Source: Halocaridina rubra
Lineage: Eukaryota; Arthropoda; Malacostraca; Decapoda; Atyidae
Assembly: GCA_037179515.1 (NCBI GenBank)
Contig: JAXCGZ010022647.1
Location: 100,001 to 164,000 of the forward strand
Length of the DNA: 64,000 bases
Direction: 5' to 3'
Below the pieces are notes generated by a model. That model saw nothing but the letters and a program-made list of their open reading frames with translations. It ran no database searches and was not told the origin of the DNA. The stretch's first letter is position 1. The number at the start of each line of letters is the position of its first letter. A program made the translations under genes and the position numbers. This document shows positions 27,079-39,935 of this stretch, one piece after another.

Positions 27079-28890
27079 AATTCGAAGGTCTAAGGCTTCG
27101 TTTTTAAGAAGGAAAGTTGATGACCTTAAATTCTCCGATTGATAAATGTTTCTGGCCCTTAGCCAAAGACTTCTGTAACTCATGCTTTCCCCCTACTCTG
27201 ATTAAATTTTTTGCCAACTCTTCCGTAAGTGATTCCAGCACACCTGTTCCTCGTACTCTACCCCTCTCTAACCCCAAGCCCTTCCTTAATAATTATTCAC
27301 GCAAAGTCCATAAGATTCTTCATTCTCTAAAGATGAACAGGATCTGATGGTGTCCCTAAGGTTCCTTAAGGAGTTAGCAGATGAACTGGCTCCTGTACTT
27401 TGCCGTCTTTTTTGCCTCATTTTCTCAACCAGTAACTATCCTTCATCTTGGAAGGATAGTTACTGGCCACTGCTGTCACTAAGGTATTCGAAAGTTTGCT
27501 CCATTCTCACATCTTGAAACGTCTTGATTCTAACTCTGTTATCTCCAGTCACCAGTATGGCTTTCGCAAGGCAAAGGTCCACTAGTGACCTCCTGTCCTA
27601 TCTTACTTATGCATGGTCATCTTCTTTGAGGAAGTATGGGGAAAGCTTTGTCGTATCCCTTAATATTTCTAATGCTTTTGAGAGTCTGGCACAAGGCCCT
27701 ATTGGCCAAACTCCCTGCATATGGCTTTACTCCTTCTCTCTGTTTTCTGATTTCCAGTTTTTCTTCTGACTGTTTTATATCTTTGATTGTTGACGGCACA
27801 ACATGTAGCTCATTTCCTGTTACCAATGGTGTTCCACAGGGCTCTGTTCCTTCACCTACTCTGTTCTTTCTTTTCATCAATAATCTTCTTCAGTCCCCAT
27901 CCTTCTCTCTTCTCTTCGCCTTTGCCAACGATTCTACCCTTCATTTTTCCTCTGCTTACTCCTCACAACCTTCATCTACTACCCATAATCAGACTCATAT
28001 AACTTTTTCTTCTACTCTCAACTCTAATTTGCTGAGGGTATTTGAGTGTGGCACCCAAAATTTAGTTAAATTGTATGTCTACAAGACAATTTCTGGCTAT
28101 CTCTTTATCTTTTTCTCTTCCTTATAATCCTGTTAATTCTGTTAGCGTATTAGGAATCCAGATACCCTCTAACTTGTCTTAGAGGAGTCACATAATCCAA
28201 ATTTCTAATCTGCATCCAAAAAATGGGGGATCTGTTTTGTTTTCATTGCTTTTCCTCTGGTCAGTTACTTAAAATCTGTAGAGGTCTTATCCATCCCTGC
28301 TTAGAATACTACTCGCATATATGGGGTGCTTCTTCTTATACTTATATCATTGATAGGGTTGGATTTAAAGCAATCAGCTGTATCAAAGACACTTCTCTTA
28401 CTTTTATTCTGGATTCTCTTTCTCTTTGTCGTATGGTATCATCCCTTTTTCTTTTCTGTAGCTGCTCTGATGTGTTGGTGAGTTGCATTTCTCCCCAGGG
28501 GATGCAACAAGCCCACATAACACTCCCCAAGCGGCCTTGTCTTATAGGTAATGTGTGGAGCTTTGTAGTTTGTGGATTTGTCGGTGCAGTGACTGCTTCT
28601 TCCCATCCACGTCCAAATTCTGTATCTTTTTCTCGTTTTGTCTTTCCTAATTCTTATAACCTATCTTCCCTCAAAAAGCGGATGTATCGTCATCTCAGGG
28701 CATAATCCTGCCACATCTCTAGATTCTCGATACTTCGACTGTTCAATCAGCCAGCCCTTTTCCTATTGTGTATATTTCCCTTATTTCTGCCTTGACCTAT
28801 ACCGTTTACTTTTTCTTCGTCTTAATATTTTCTTTGTGCAAGGCCTGATGAAGGCAATATTCTTGCCTGTCCTAGTGTCACACTCATAAA
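27079..28890 (+). mobile_element. Second LINE family, copy X2, degenerate
   Basis: 5'-truncated; plus-strand homology to copy X3 throughout. Recognisable blocks are HQYGFRKAKV-like sequence, LLSYLTYAWSSSLRKYGESF, NGVPQGSVPSPTLFFLFINN, FANDSTLHFS (YADD altered to FAND) and RGLIHPCLEYYSHIWGA. An apparent internal deletion near 27450 removes the block before KVFESLLHSH. It ends in TGTCCTAGTGTCACACTC and a short A-rich tail. Many frameshifts mean it is inactive. Confidence 0.87.
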
Positions 28891-29435
<545 letters not shown>

Positions 29436-29496
29436 CATCGGTAAAAAAACAAAAAATAACGCTGTATTTCGGGTCCAAACTGGACCCCTTCTAAAG

Positions 29497-30704
29497 CACA
29501 TGGGAGACTTATTAAGAAGCTGAAAGTAATGGCAAGAATAGGCGGAATGTCGTGGAATGGATAAACACATACTTAGAAGGAAGGAAACAAAGGATTAAAA
29601 TTAGATGCTCAGTGCCCCCAAATGGGCTTCTTTTACTATAGTGGTGGTCCTTGGCAGGCGTTTCTGGCAGAAATGCAAGGGAGAGACAGTATTTTAGGTG
29701 CAACAAGCGGAAGCAAACTAAAGAAGTGACTGGCGAAGGGTTAGTAGTTTGCTTCCACGGGGTTCAGTTCTATGGCCACTTTTGTTCCTTGTGTATGTAA
29801 ATATCCTACCAGAGTCTGTATATTCATTCTTGAATAAGTTTGCAGATGATGCAACAATTGTGAAGAAAGTAAAAGACGAGAACAATGGTAGAGAACTTCA
29901 GGAAGACCTGAATAGTGTGCATGATTGGTCAGAAAAGTGGCTAATGAAATTCAATACCTCAAAATGTAAGGTTATGAGAATGGGTGCAAGTGCGAGAATG
30001 CCCAAGCTTGACTACTCAATGACTGGTGCAGATCTTCAAGAGACGGAGAATGAGAGAGATGTATGAGTAAACATACTGACAGACTTGTCTCCGGAAATGC
30101 ATATAAATGGCATAGTAAGGACTGCATATTCTTTCTTAGAAAATGTATGGGCACCCTTCAGCTACATGGAGAAGGAGATGTTCAGAAATATTTTTGTAAA
30201 TTATGTGAAGCCAAAGTTTAAAATGCAACCTCCTTTTGGAATCAGCTCCTGAAAAGCATACCAATAAACTGGAAAAATTTCAAAGCCATGCCACGAAACT
30301 GGTGCCAAAAATATACAATCTCAATTATGAGGAGAGCCTGAGGGAATTGGACTCTCCATCACTGGAAGCTACAAGAATTGGGGGGATATGATGACGTTTT
30401 TAAATTCCTTCAAGGTTTTGACAGTGGTAAGGGGTCGATATTTTGATATGGTTAGCCCTAGAACTAGAAATTATAGTTTGAAGCTTCGTAAGAAAACTTC
30501 TCTGCAGGATGTAAGGAAGTAGTTTTTTAGTGTAGGCATAGTTGATGATTGGAGTTCTCTAAGCGAGGAGGCTGTTAAAACTAACTCATTTCATAAGTTT
30601 AAAGACAAATATGATAAGTATCATTAAGTAAAAAATGGAATCGAGCAAGAGACGGGGAGTTACGAACTTTGGGATCTTTCCCGTAAGCACAATTAGGTAA
30701 TTAA
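29497..30704 (+). mobile_element. CR1/L2-like LINE copy F, old, with about 107-bp insertion
   Basis: The only plus-strand CR1/L2 copy left of 47 kb. It starts at the [12 protein letters not shown] position and runs to the 3' tail (CACAATTAGGTAAT at 30690). ORF 29749-30066 holds GSVLWPLLFLVYVN, FADDATIVKKVKDENN and KWLMKFNTSKCKVMRMG. An unrelated stretch of about 107 bp (about 29620-29725) interrupts it, and stops and frameshifts follow. Confidence 0.88.
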
Positions 30705-30825
30705 AGTAGGCGTAATTCTTCTGAAACATAGCCTCAAGAAGATCATTCCGCAAGTTTAACCCCGCAACCTTATTGTAGTTGTTTGTTTGTAAGGCTTTAT
30801 TATTATCATTATTATTATCATTAAT

Positions 30826-30960
30826 ATTTTTTTTTAGGATGGGATGGGATAGGAGGGGAAAAAAGGGAGGGGATTAAGGATATAAGGGAATTGGAGGGAA
30901 AAGCACGAAAATTAAATAAAGTAAGAGAGAAAAAAAGAGAGAGGCAGACCCTCGTGCTAA
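30826..30960 (-). mobile_element. Short SINE-like retroposon, copy 1
   Basis: Roughly 130-bp sequence nearly identical to 37531-37666. On the minus strand it starts TTAGCACGAGGGTCTGCC, has a pyrimidine-rich body and ends in poly(A). The head slightly resembles a Pol III A box; no B box is evident. Confidence 0.7.
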
Positions 30961-30974
30961 GTTTTGATCTGGAA

Positions 30975-31118
<144 letters not shown>

Positions 31119-31692
31119 ATTATTATTTTTTTTTCTGGTATATTAATTTGTTTTTTCCATTATCGTCTTATATATATTCTTTATTTATGCATTTTTTTTA
31201 TTTATCTAGTTTTTTTATTCTCTTTATTGTAATGTCTGTCAATTATATTTATACTTTCCCCATTATTTTCATGTTCCTATTTATTGCATTTGTCTTTGGT
31301 GATATTTTTATCATTTCTTCTCTTTAGTTTTTGTGATTTTGCGATTATTGTTTTTTTTTTTAGTCTTATATATGTATTAAGGGGAACTATCTACCAATCC
31401 TATCAAAAGTCGTAGTTAAGGATTCTCATATTCTAATGTTAACGACTTTTTATCGGTTCATCTTTCATGAAGAATATAATTTCTAATGGATCAGATTTAT
31501 TTCCCAATCTTCGTTCCTTAATCCTCTCAGATCTCTTGTGACCCTTTTGCTTATTACTTCCACTGTCATTGTTCCTTTATGCATTCACTTGTGCTTGAGA
31601 AGGGGTCCAGCTAGGATCCGAGATATAGCGTTAATTTCTATCTGTTGTTTCACTGATGGGCTTCTTTACTATTTAATGTAGTATATTAACAG
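31119..31692. other. T-rich sequence with a short dispersed repeat
   Basis: Mostly AT-rich, unrecognised. About 60 bp near 31595-31660, read on the minus strand, resembles 29440-29495 on the plus strand (shared TGGACCCCTTCT-AAGCAC), so an unnamed repeat is present in both places. Confidence 0.45.
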
Positions 31693-33462
31693 TTTGTGAT
31701 TTTATGTGATTATCTAATTGTAACTACCTAATTGTGCCTACAGGAAAGAGTCCCAAGCTCGTATCTTCCCGTCTCCTGATCGGTACCATTTTGAACATAG
31801 TGATACTTGTCATACTTGTCCATAAAACTATAGACTGAGTTAGCAATAACTACCTCCTCGCTTAGCCAATTCCAAGTATCAACATCCTGCAAATAAACTT
31901 TCTTACGAAGCTTCAAACTATTACCTCGAGTTCTAGTGCCGGTCATATCAAACTATCGATCCCTATCCACTCTGTCAAAACCATGAAGGAATTTAAAAAC
32001 GGTCACCATATCCCCCTCAATGTTCTAGGTTCGAGTGATGGTAAGTCTAAGTCCCTCAGCCTCTCATCATAACTGAGAATGCGTATTTCTGGCACCAGCT
32101 TCGTAGTATGTCTTTGAACCTTTTCCAGCATAACTACGTGATTTTTCAAGTGCAGATTTCAAAAGGGGGCTGCATATTCTAGCTCTGGCCTCACATAGAT
32201 TACATAAATATTTCTGAACATTTCCTTGTTCATGTTCCTGAAAGCTACCCTCACATTTGCTAAAAGAAGCATATGCTGCCCTTACTATACCACTTATATG
32301 CATTTCTGGAGACAAATCTGCCAGTATGTTTACTCCTAGATCTCTCTCATTCTCTGTCTCATGAAGTTGTACTCCTGCCACCGAGTAGTCAAGCTTGGAT
32401 CTTCTTGCTCTTGTACCCATTCTCATTACCTTACAATTTGAAGTATTGAGTTTCATTAGCCACTTTTCTGACCACTCATGCAGATTAATTAGACCTTCCT
32501 GAAGTTCTCTATCATTGTTCTCTTTTCTTACTTTCTTCACAAATTTGCATCATCTACAAACATATTCATGAATGAATTTACAGACTCTGGTAAGTCATTT
32601 ACATATACAAGGAACAAAAGTGGCCCTAAAACTGAATCCTGTGAGACTCCACTAATAACTCTTCTTCATTCAGACACTGAGTGTCTTGTTCTAACCCTGT
32701 GTTCAGTTCCTTCTAAGTAAGTTTCTTTCCATTTCAAGACACTTCCACCTACTCTTGCCATTGCTTGCAGCTTCTTAATAAGTCTCCCATGTGGGACAGA
32801 GCCAAATGCTTTCTGGAAATCTAGGAATATGCAATCTGCCCAATCCTCTCTTTCCTGTAAGATTCGGCTTACCTCATCATAAAATTCTATAAGACTATTA
32901 CTGTTGATCTACTTTCTCTGAAGCCATGTTGTCTCACTGACAAAAAGTTGAAGGATTACAAGGGAAGAGAGATCTGTTTCCTTAGTAGTTTCTCCATAAC
33001 TTTGCAAACTATGCTGGTCAAGGAAACAGGTCTTTAGCTTAGAGCCGTATCCCTCCTTCCCTTCTTGAAGATAGGAATCACGTTCGCTTGTTTCCAGCAT
33101 CTTGGAATCTCCACTGACTCCAGCGATTTTTTAAATATGATACTTAGTGCCGTTGATATTGAATGTGCTCATTTTTTAAGTACATAAGGAGATATATCAT
33201 CAGGACCTGTAGCTTTATGGAAATCTAGCTCTATCAGCACTCTGCATACCTCTGTGGCTGAAAGGATGATGTTTTCTAATACCGGCCCATGAGCTTCTAT
33301 CTCTGCAATCTGAGTGGGTTGGGTATTTTCTACTGTAAATACTGACTGAAACTCCTTGTTCAATTCTTTACATTTTTGTCATTCGTCTCAGTGATACCTC
33401 CATCTGCTCTCTTAAGCTTTAAAACCTATTCTTATACCCTCAGTTTTCATCTGATAAAGCTG
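31693..33462 (-). mobile_element. CR1/L2-like LINE copy G, degenerate
   Basis: Minus-strand copy from the tail to the linker between endonuclease and RT (break at LFHSFIRGKL). Open pieces are 31728-31946 (C-terminal block), 32067-32540 (KWLMKLNTSNCKVMRMG) and 33169-33363 (NKEFQSVFTVENTQPTQIAE). The catalytic FADD is destroyed by a frameshift near 32545. Its 5' break abuts the (GT)n-rich tail of copy H. Confidence 0.9.
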
Positions 33463-33926
33463 TTTGTGTGTGCGTGTGTAATTACCTATTTTTTTTACTT
33501 AATTTTGCTTATGGAAAAGAGCCTCAAGCTCCTAACTTCCCGTCTCCTGGTTGGTTCCATTTTGTACTTCGTGATAAATATCATACTTGGCCTTAAAACT
33601 ATGGATTGAGATAGCATTTAGTACCTCCTCGATTAGCAGATTCCAATTATCAACTACTCTTACACTAAGAAAGTACTTCCTTTCATCATGCAAAGTTTTC
33701 TTACGAAGATTCAAACTATGATTCTAGTTCTAGTGCCTGCCATATCAAAATATCGATCCCTATCCACTCTGTCATAACCATGAATGAATATAAAAACCGT
33801 CACCATAACCCCCTCATTCTTCTAGCTTCGAGTGATGGTAAGTCTAATTCCTTCAGCCTCTCATCATAACTGAGATTGTATATTTCTGGCACCACTTACA
33901 TGGCATATCTTTGGACTTTTTCTAGC
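33463..33926 (-). mobile_element. CR1/L2-like LINE copy H, 3' part (split by copy X3)
   Basis: Tail, 3' UTR and RT C-terminus on the minus strand. The copy is interrupted at TTTTTCTAGC by the plus-strand second-family LINE and resumes at 36112-36222. Confidence 0.87.
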
Positions 33927-36110
33927 GGGAATGTAGGCGTACATCCAATCTTCTACAAAAACTTTCCCTTCCCCCTAAACCTTGGTTTGACCGTGCCTGC
34001 TCCATGGCTATCCAGGCTAGGAATCGGGCTCACCGATCTTACCAAGCCTCTCCTTCCGAGTTAACTCGCACTGCTTTTATTATAGCTAGGAATCGCTGTA
34101 CTACTCAGATTCGAAGGTCTAAGGCTTCCTTTATAAGAAGGAAAGTTGATGACCTTAACTCCTCTCCCACTGACGAATGCCTCTGGTCCTTAGCCAAAAA
34201 CCTCTACAAAAACTTCTGTAACTCAAGCTTTCCCCCTCTCATTCATTCTGATGGTTCTATAGCTTGCTCTCCCACTGACAAAGCCACTCTCTTTGGCTCT
34301 CATTTTTCTGCCAACTCTTCTATCAACGATTCCAGTGAACCTGTTACTCAGTCTTTACCCCTCTCTAACCCTACGCCCTCCTTTATCCTTTCTTCACTCA
34401 TAGTTCATAAGATTCTTCGCTCGCTAAAGACGAACAAGGCATATGGTCCCGATGGTATCCCTGCAAGGTTCCTTAAGGAGTTTGCAGATTAACTGGCTCC
34501 CGTGCTTTGCCATCTATTTCGCCTCATTCTGTCAACCAGTATCTATCATCATCTTGGAAGCATGCTCTAATTCAACCTGTTCCTAAGAAGGGTGACTGCT
34601 CTATTCCTTCTAACTACCGACCTATTACCCTAACATCATCTATTGCTAAAGTTTTCGAAACTTTGCTCATTCTCACTTCTTGAAATGCCTTGAATCTAAC
34701 TCACTTATCTCCGATCACCAGTACGGCTTCCGCAAGGCAAGATCCACTGATGATCTCCTGTCCTATCTTACTCATGCATGGTCATCTCTGAGGAACTATG
34801 AGGAATCCTTTGTCATCGCTCTTGATATCTCTAAGGCTTTTGACATAGTCTGGCACAAGGCTCTGTTGGCCAAACTCCCTGCTTATGGCTTTACCCCTTC
34901 TTTTTGTTCTCTGATTTCCAGTTTTCTTACTGACCGTTTTATATATGTAGTTCTTGACGGCGCGACATCTAGCCCTTTCTCTGTTACCAGTGGTGTTCCA
35001 CAGGGCTCTGTTCTTTCACCAACCCTGTTCCCTCTCTTCATCAATGATCTTCTACAATCCCCATCTTCCTCTCTTCTTCATGCCTGTGCTGATGTTTCTA
35101 GCCTTCACTTTTCCACTGCATTTTCTTCACAACCTTCATCTGTTACTCGTAATCAATCTCGTATCACTCTTTCTTCTACTGTTAACTCCGATTTGCAGAG
35201 AGTATCTGAGTGGGGCACTCAAAATTTAGTTAAATTCAATGCCTCCAAGACAGTTTCTGGCTATCTCTTTATCTTCTTCTCCTCCTGATAACCCTATTGT
35301 CTTCGAAACCTATGAAATTTACCCTCTTTACTCTATCAACATATTAGGAATCCATATAACCTCTAACTTGTCTTGGAGAAATCACGTAATCCAAATTTCT
35401 AAATCTTCATCCAAAAAATTGGGGGTTTTGTTCCGTTTTCGTCATTACTTTTCCTCTTTGCAGTTACTTAAAATTTACAAAGGTCTTATCTGTCCCTACT
35501 TAGAAGACTGCTCACACATCTGGGGTGCTTCTTCCTTTACTTATCTTCTTGATAGGGTTGAATCTAAGGCAGTCAGACTCATTAATGATCCTTCTCTTAC
35601 TTCTAACCTGGATTCTCTCTCTCTTCTCTTTAAGATATGTTCTCTTTCGCTTTTATATCGTTACTACTTCCATCGCTGCTCTGATGAGTTGGCGAGTTGC
35701 ATCCCTACCCCACTGCCGAGGCCGCGTAACACTCGCCAAGCGGCCTCATCTCACAGGTATTGTGTGGAGATTTGTAGCTCGCGGATTGGTCGGTGCAGCG
35801 ACTGCTTCTTCCCATCTACCTCCAGACTCTGGAACTCTTCCTCCTTCTGTCTTTCCTAATTCTTATAACCTATCATCCATCAAAAAGCAGATCTATCATT
35901 ATCTCAGAGCCTAGTCCTCCATATCTCTGGGTCCTCTGTACTTTGACTGTTTTTTCTGTCTGTCGTTTTCCTTTGTGTGACATTGCCTCGTCTCTGCCTT
36001 ATCCTTAACCTTTTTCTTTTCCTTCGTCTCGGTATTATCTCGTGCCCGGGCTTTTATTGATGAGAGCAGTTTCTGCCTGTCCCAGTGTCACACTCATAAA
36101 AGAAAAAAAA
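33927..36110 (+). mobile_element. Second LINE family, copy X3, nested in copy H
   Basis: Best-preserved copy of the second family, 5'-truncated before RT. ORFs are 34004-34492, 34680-35288 and 35239-35859. Blocks in order are ARNRAHRSYQASPSELTRTA, KTNKAYGPDGIPARFLKEF (RT0/1), HQYGFRKARSTDDLLSYLTH, VIALDISKAFDIVWHKALLA, SGVPQGSVLSPTLFPLFIND, CADVSS (where YADDSS is expected) and SWRNHVIQISKSSSKKLGVL. Several frameshifts and the CADV change mean RT is dead. The 3' UTR ends in an A-rich tail at 36110, after which the interrupted CR1/L2 copy H resumes. Confidence 0.9.
34680..35288 (+). pseudogene. RT catalytic-core fragment of copy X3
   Basis: 202-residue frame with the first catalytic Asp in ALDISKAFD and the VPQGS block. 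The second catalytic motif reads ACADVSSLHFS, so one of the two invariant Asp residues is lost. Upstream and downstream domains lie in other frames. Confidence 0.82.
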
Positions 36111-36111
36111 A

Positions 36112-36222
36112 TCTTAGCTACGTGCTGTTTCAAGTGCAGATTCCAAATTGGGGCTGCATATTCAAGCTTTGGTCTCAAATAGGTCACATAAATATTGCTG
36201 AACATTTCCTTGTCCATGTGCC
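36112..36222 (-). mobile_element. CR1/L2-like LINE copy H, 5' part
   Basis: Continues exactly where copy H stopped at 33926 (KLEKVQ region back to MDKEMFSNIYVTYLRPKLEY). Its 5' break then abuts the GT-rich tail of copy I. Confidence 0.85.
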
Positions 36223-36483
36223 AGTGTGTTTGTAATTACCTAGTTGCTCTTACGAAAAAGAGCCCCTAGCTCGTAACTTCCCGTATCCTTGTTGGTTCCA
36301 TTTTGTATTTAGTAATACTTATCATACTTGTCCTTAAAACTATGGATTGACTCAGCATTAACTACCTCCTTGCTTAGTGAATTCCAGTTATCAACTACGG
36401 ATATCAAAAGGGGGCTGGATATTCAAGCTTTAGCCTCAAATAGGTTACTTAAATATTTCTGAACACTTCCTTGTCCAATTGCC
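36223..36483 (-). mobile_element. CR1/L2-like LINE copy I, internally deleted
   Basis: Tail and 3' UTR to the NW-FTKEVV-like C-terminal codons, then an internal deletion at about 36400 joining to the PKLEYxxP region. The 5' break abuts the (GT)n-rich tail of copy K. Confidence 0.82.
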
Positions 36484-36600
36484 AGAGTGTGTGTTTGTGT
36501 GTGATTACCTAATTGAGCTCATGGGAAAGACCCCCAAGCTCGTAACTTCCCATCTCCTGATAGGTTCCATTTTGTACTTAGTGACACTTATCATACTTGT
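36484..36600 (-). mobile_element. CR1/L2-like LINE copy K, 3' end (split by Gypsy element)
   Basis: Tail and 3' UTR of a copy that resumes at 41503. The split is at CTTGT, which is duplicated on both sides of the LTR element. Confidence 0.9.
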
Positions 36601-36840
36601 TGATATGTATTGGAAACAATTTAGAATCAATCTCTTATTCTGTATTGCTTTTGTTATTTCTATTTTCTGTAATAATCCGGGGGATGACGCTTTGTTTACT
36701 TCTGTCTTCTTCCCGCCTTCCCGCTAGAAAGGAAAATAATCATGACTTCCGACCAGTGTTATTTTCACTAATAAACGTGTATTTGGGGATTACACATATT
36801 ATTTAATGCCATATTATAATCTTATGGCTAATATATTTCA
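36601..36840 (+). repeat. 5' LTR of Gypsy element 1
   Basis: 240 bp, starting TGATATGTATTG and ending ATATATTTCA (TG...CA). Matches 41260-41502 over its length with many substitutions. It is flanked on the left by the CTTGT target duplication and followed by a primer-binding-site-like TGGCGATG at 36842. Confidence 0.92.
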
Positions 36841-37077
36841 ATGGCGATGTATATTTAATTAGAACAACGCAGGATATTCCAAGGAAGAGTTGATTCAATA
36901 GGCCAGCCTAGGCAATCGTCACGGGAGCCAGGAACGGGGAGCCTAACCCACCTCCGAGTTAGCCTACAGTATTTTGCGAGTTTGGCAACTACCCGACAGC
37001 AATAATTTAGTTCAGTATATGACTGGCATATTTTATAGGCTACCTAGACTACACAATATTCCTACAGCAGAAGGACG

Positions 37078-37365
37078 ATGATGTCAAAGAAGCTATCAAT
37101 ACCAGAATTTAAATTTGAGAAGCTGGATCTCAATTGTTGGCTGGACCTGTTCACCATCAACTGTAGGGTTAACGAAACTGATGAAGAGGATGCCAGAAGA
37201 GCACTGCTGCTATCATTGATAGGAGTGGATACTCTCTCTACAATTTGTAAGTTAACAACTCCTAAGCTGCCTTCTGCTGTCCCATTTACAGAACTAGTAT
37301 CTGTTTTAAAGTCTCATTTCATAACTAAGCCTAGTCATCATAGGGCTTTATGTGATTTCCTGTAG
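37078..37365 (+). pseudogene. Gypsy 1 gag, N-terminal part
   Basis: Starts MMSKKLSIPEFKFEKLDLN; the NCWLDLFTINCRV and KSHFITKPSHHRALCDFL blocks parallel the gag at 13567. A TAG at 37363 ends it early; the same frame continues (RRQKGVETVKEYYVDLKQLA) to a SINE insertion at 37531 and then to the zinc knuckle. Confidence 0.8.
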
Positions 37366-37530
37366 AGGAGACAGAAAGGGGTTGAGACAGTTAAAGAGTA
37401 TTATGTTGATTTAAAACAGCTAGCCCAGCAGTGTCACTTTAATGATGATTTTGACAGACGTTTGAAAGAGCAATTACTTGTAGGTATTGATCAGGAAATT
37501 TATTTCAAAATATTACTTGCAGATTCCTTT

Positions 37531-37666
37531 TTTTTTGGGGGGGGATGGGATAGGATAGGAGGGGGAAAAAGGGGAGGGAATTAAGGATATAAGGGAATTG
37601 GAGGGAAAAGCATGAAAATTAAATAAACTAAGAGATAAAAAGAGAGGGGCAGACCCTCGTGCTAAG
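37531..37666 (-). mobile_element. Short SINE-like retroposon, copy 2, inside Gypsy gag
   Basis: 136-bp insertion flanked by a perfect 10-bp duplication AGATTCCTTT (37521-37530 and 37667-37676). Removing it restores the gag reading DSFDFKAINTRSLLAKV. Poly(A) end on the minus strand. Nearly identical to 30826-30960. Confidence 0.88.
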
Positions 37667-38025
37667 AGATTCCTTTGATTTTAAAGCAATAAACACCAGA
37701 AGTTTATTGGCAAAGGTTATAAATTTAGAAACTGCTTATGTAACTGAGAATAGGCCTACAGCAAATACTTCTGCAGTAAATAAAATAAAATCAGAAAATA
37801 ACAATTTTGGTGCTAAAGCAAAATAGAGGGACCAAAATATTAAAACTTTTGGTAAGTGCCGTCATTGTGGACTTGGTGATCATCAGTCAGATAAATGTAA
37901 GTTTAAAGATGCTACATGTTATTCTTGTAAAAACCAGGGCATGTTAGTAGTGTATGTTTAAAAAAAAATTAAAGATAAGCAAGTGCATTCAATTAATGAT
38001 GTAGACTTAAACAAGTCTACAGGGA

Positions 38026-38409
38026 ATGGAATATTTCAAAATACCTATGATTTACTTAAACTTTTCGAAGAAAATGCAAATTCTGTGGAGTCAGTGGAGG
38101 ATTATAAAAAAACCATTTCATGAATCCATGGTATTAAATGGTGTTCCTATTAAATTTGAGCTAGACACAGGTAGTGGGGCATTCACTATTTCCAAGCATG
38201 ATGTGGTATGATTACAGTTGTCTCCCTTGCCAATCAGAAAGCAGTTAGCAAATTATGATAAATTAGAAATGAAAGTTCATGGAAAAATTAAATGTGATGT
38301 TTCTTTCAATGGTAAAGTTGTTAAAGGACAAACATTTTATGTAGTTGGTGATGATTTAAATCTGGCAAGTAGGTCTTCAATGAAAAAGCTGAATTATAAG
38401 TCGGTATAA
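38026..38409 (+). pseudogene. Gypsy 1 protease region
   Basis: Two short frames. VLNGVPIKFELDTGSGAFTI contains the aspartic-protease D-T-G triad. The next frame, SPLPIRKQLANYDKLEMKVH, continues to SSMKKLNYKSV, which precedes RT in the Gypsy order. A stop at 38209 separates them. Confidence 0.75.
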
Positions 38410-38638
38410 ATTGATGCTCTACATGAGAGTAAACAGGAAGGGTGTATTTCTACTTTAAATAATAATTTTTTTACAGATTGTTTAACTATAGAGTTCATAA
38501 TTATAGAGTTGATGAAAATTCCCCAATAACATATTATGAGTGTCAGCTATGCTTAAAAGAAAATGCAGTGTCTAAGTAATTTAAAGCTCATTCTGTGCCT
38601 TACCACTATATAAGTAAATTGAGAAAGCACTGCAAGAT

Positions 38639-39430
38639 TTGGAAAATGACAAAATAATTAGTAAGGTTGAGCATGCTGGAGATTGGTCAAGTCCAATTGT
38701 ACCTGTAATGAAATCTAGTGGTGAAATAAGAATTTGTGTTGATTCTAAATATGTCAATATGCAGACTTGTGTTAATACTTTTCCATTACCAAAATTAGAG
38801 GATACCTTAGCAAGTTTAGGTTCTTGTCAGTATATAACTAAATTAGACTTGAAAAATGCATATTTACAATTAGGTGCAAGTGAGGTTTCCCAACAGTACC
38901 TTGTAATGAATACACATCAGGGTTTGTATGAATTTAATACATTACCTTTTGGTTTGCATCGGCACCTGGCATATTTCAGAGATTTATTGCTGAATTATTG
39001 ACAAATATTTATGGAGTCTAGCTATTTTTAGATGATATTATTGTTGTTGGTTCTACTCAGGAAGAAAATGACCAAAGGCTATGTAATGTGTTATCAGTTT
39101 TACAAAACAAAAATGTAAAACTAAATAAAGAAAAATGTATCATTAGTGCTAAAGAAGTACCATACCTAGAATACATACTAAGTAGGGATGGTATTAAACC
39201 TGATGCCAAGAAAATGAAGCAATTTTGAAAGCTCCGATTCCAAATTCTGTTCATTCACTAAAATAATTTTTGGGATTATGTACTTATTATAATAGATTTG
39301 TTCCTCAATTTAGTACTATTTTATGCCCACTGTATAATTTGACACAGAAAAATGTTAAGCTTAATTGGTTAGCTGTACATGAAAAAGCTTTTAATGGTAT
39401 CAAAGAAGCTCTTGCAAATGCTAATATTTT
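38639..39430 (+). pseudogene. Gypsy 1 reverse transcriptase region
   Basis: Open piece 38639-39001 carries WSSPIVPVMKSSGEIRICVD and ITKLDLKNAYLQL (first catalytic Asp). A stop near 39019 precedes FLDDIIVVGST (catalytic DD). The connection domain continues as PYLEYILSRDGIKPDAKKM and FVPQFSTILCPLYNL in broken frames. Confidence 0.8.
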
Positions 39431-39449
39431 AGATAATTAATCTTAAGCT

Positions 39450-39794
39450 ATGTTGATATTAGTTGTGGATGCAAGTCCTATGGGAGTAGGAGTAGTTCTC
39501 AAACAAAAATGTCATGGTAAACTTTCTACAATTGCATTTAAAAGTAGAAAATTATCAAAAGCAGAATGCAATTACTCACAGATTGATAAAGAAGCTCTGT
39601 CAATAGTTTTTGTTGTTGAAAAGTTTTATGATTTTCTCTTGGGTAAAGAGTTTGTTATAAATACAGATCATAAATCTTTAGTTCATCATTTCAACCCTAG
39701 TAAGAGCATTCCACATTTATCAGATGCCAGAATTCAAAGATGGGCAATATTTCTCTCAGCATTTAAATTTAAGATAGATCGCATAAAGGGTTAA
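39450..39794 (+). pseudogene. Gypsy 1 RNase H region
   Basis: 114-residue frame: VVDASPMGVGVVL (first Asp), NYSQIDKEALSIVFVVEKF (Glu), FVINTDHKSLVHHF (Asp). Motif order is that of Ty3/Gypsy RNase H; a stop follows at DRIKG. Confidence 0.82.
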
Positions 39795-39935
39795 GAAAAT
39801 ATAATTGCTGATGCTCTTAGTAGGTTACTTTTAGATTGGGAAGATAAAGATTTCCGTGTATCAGGTGAATGTGTAAATTTGATATATTTTGGATAATAAT
39901 TCTCTGGACTTTGAAGTTGTACAGAGAAAGACACA

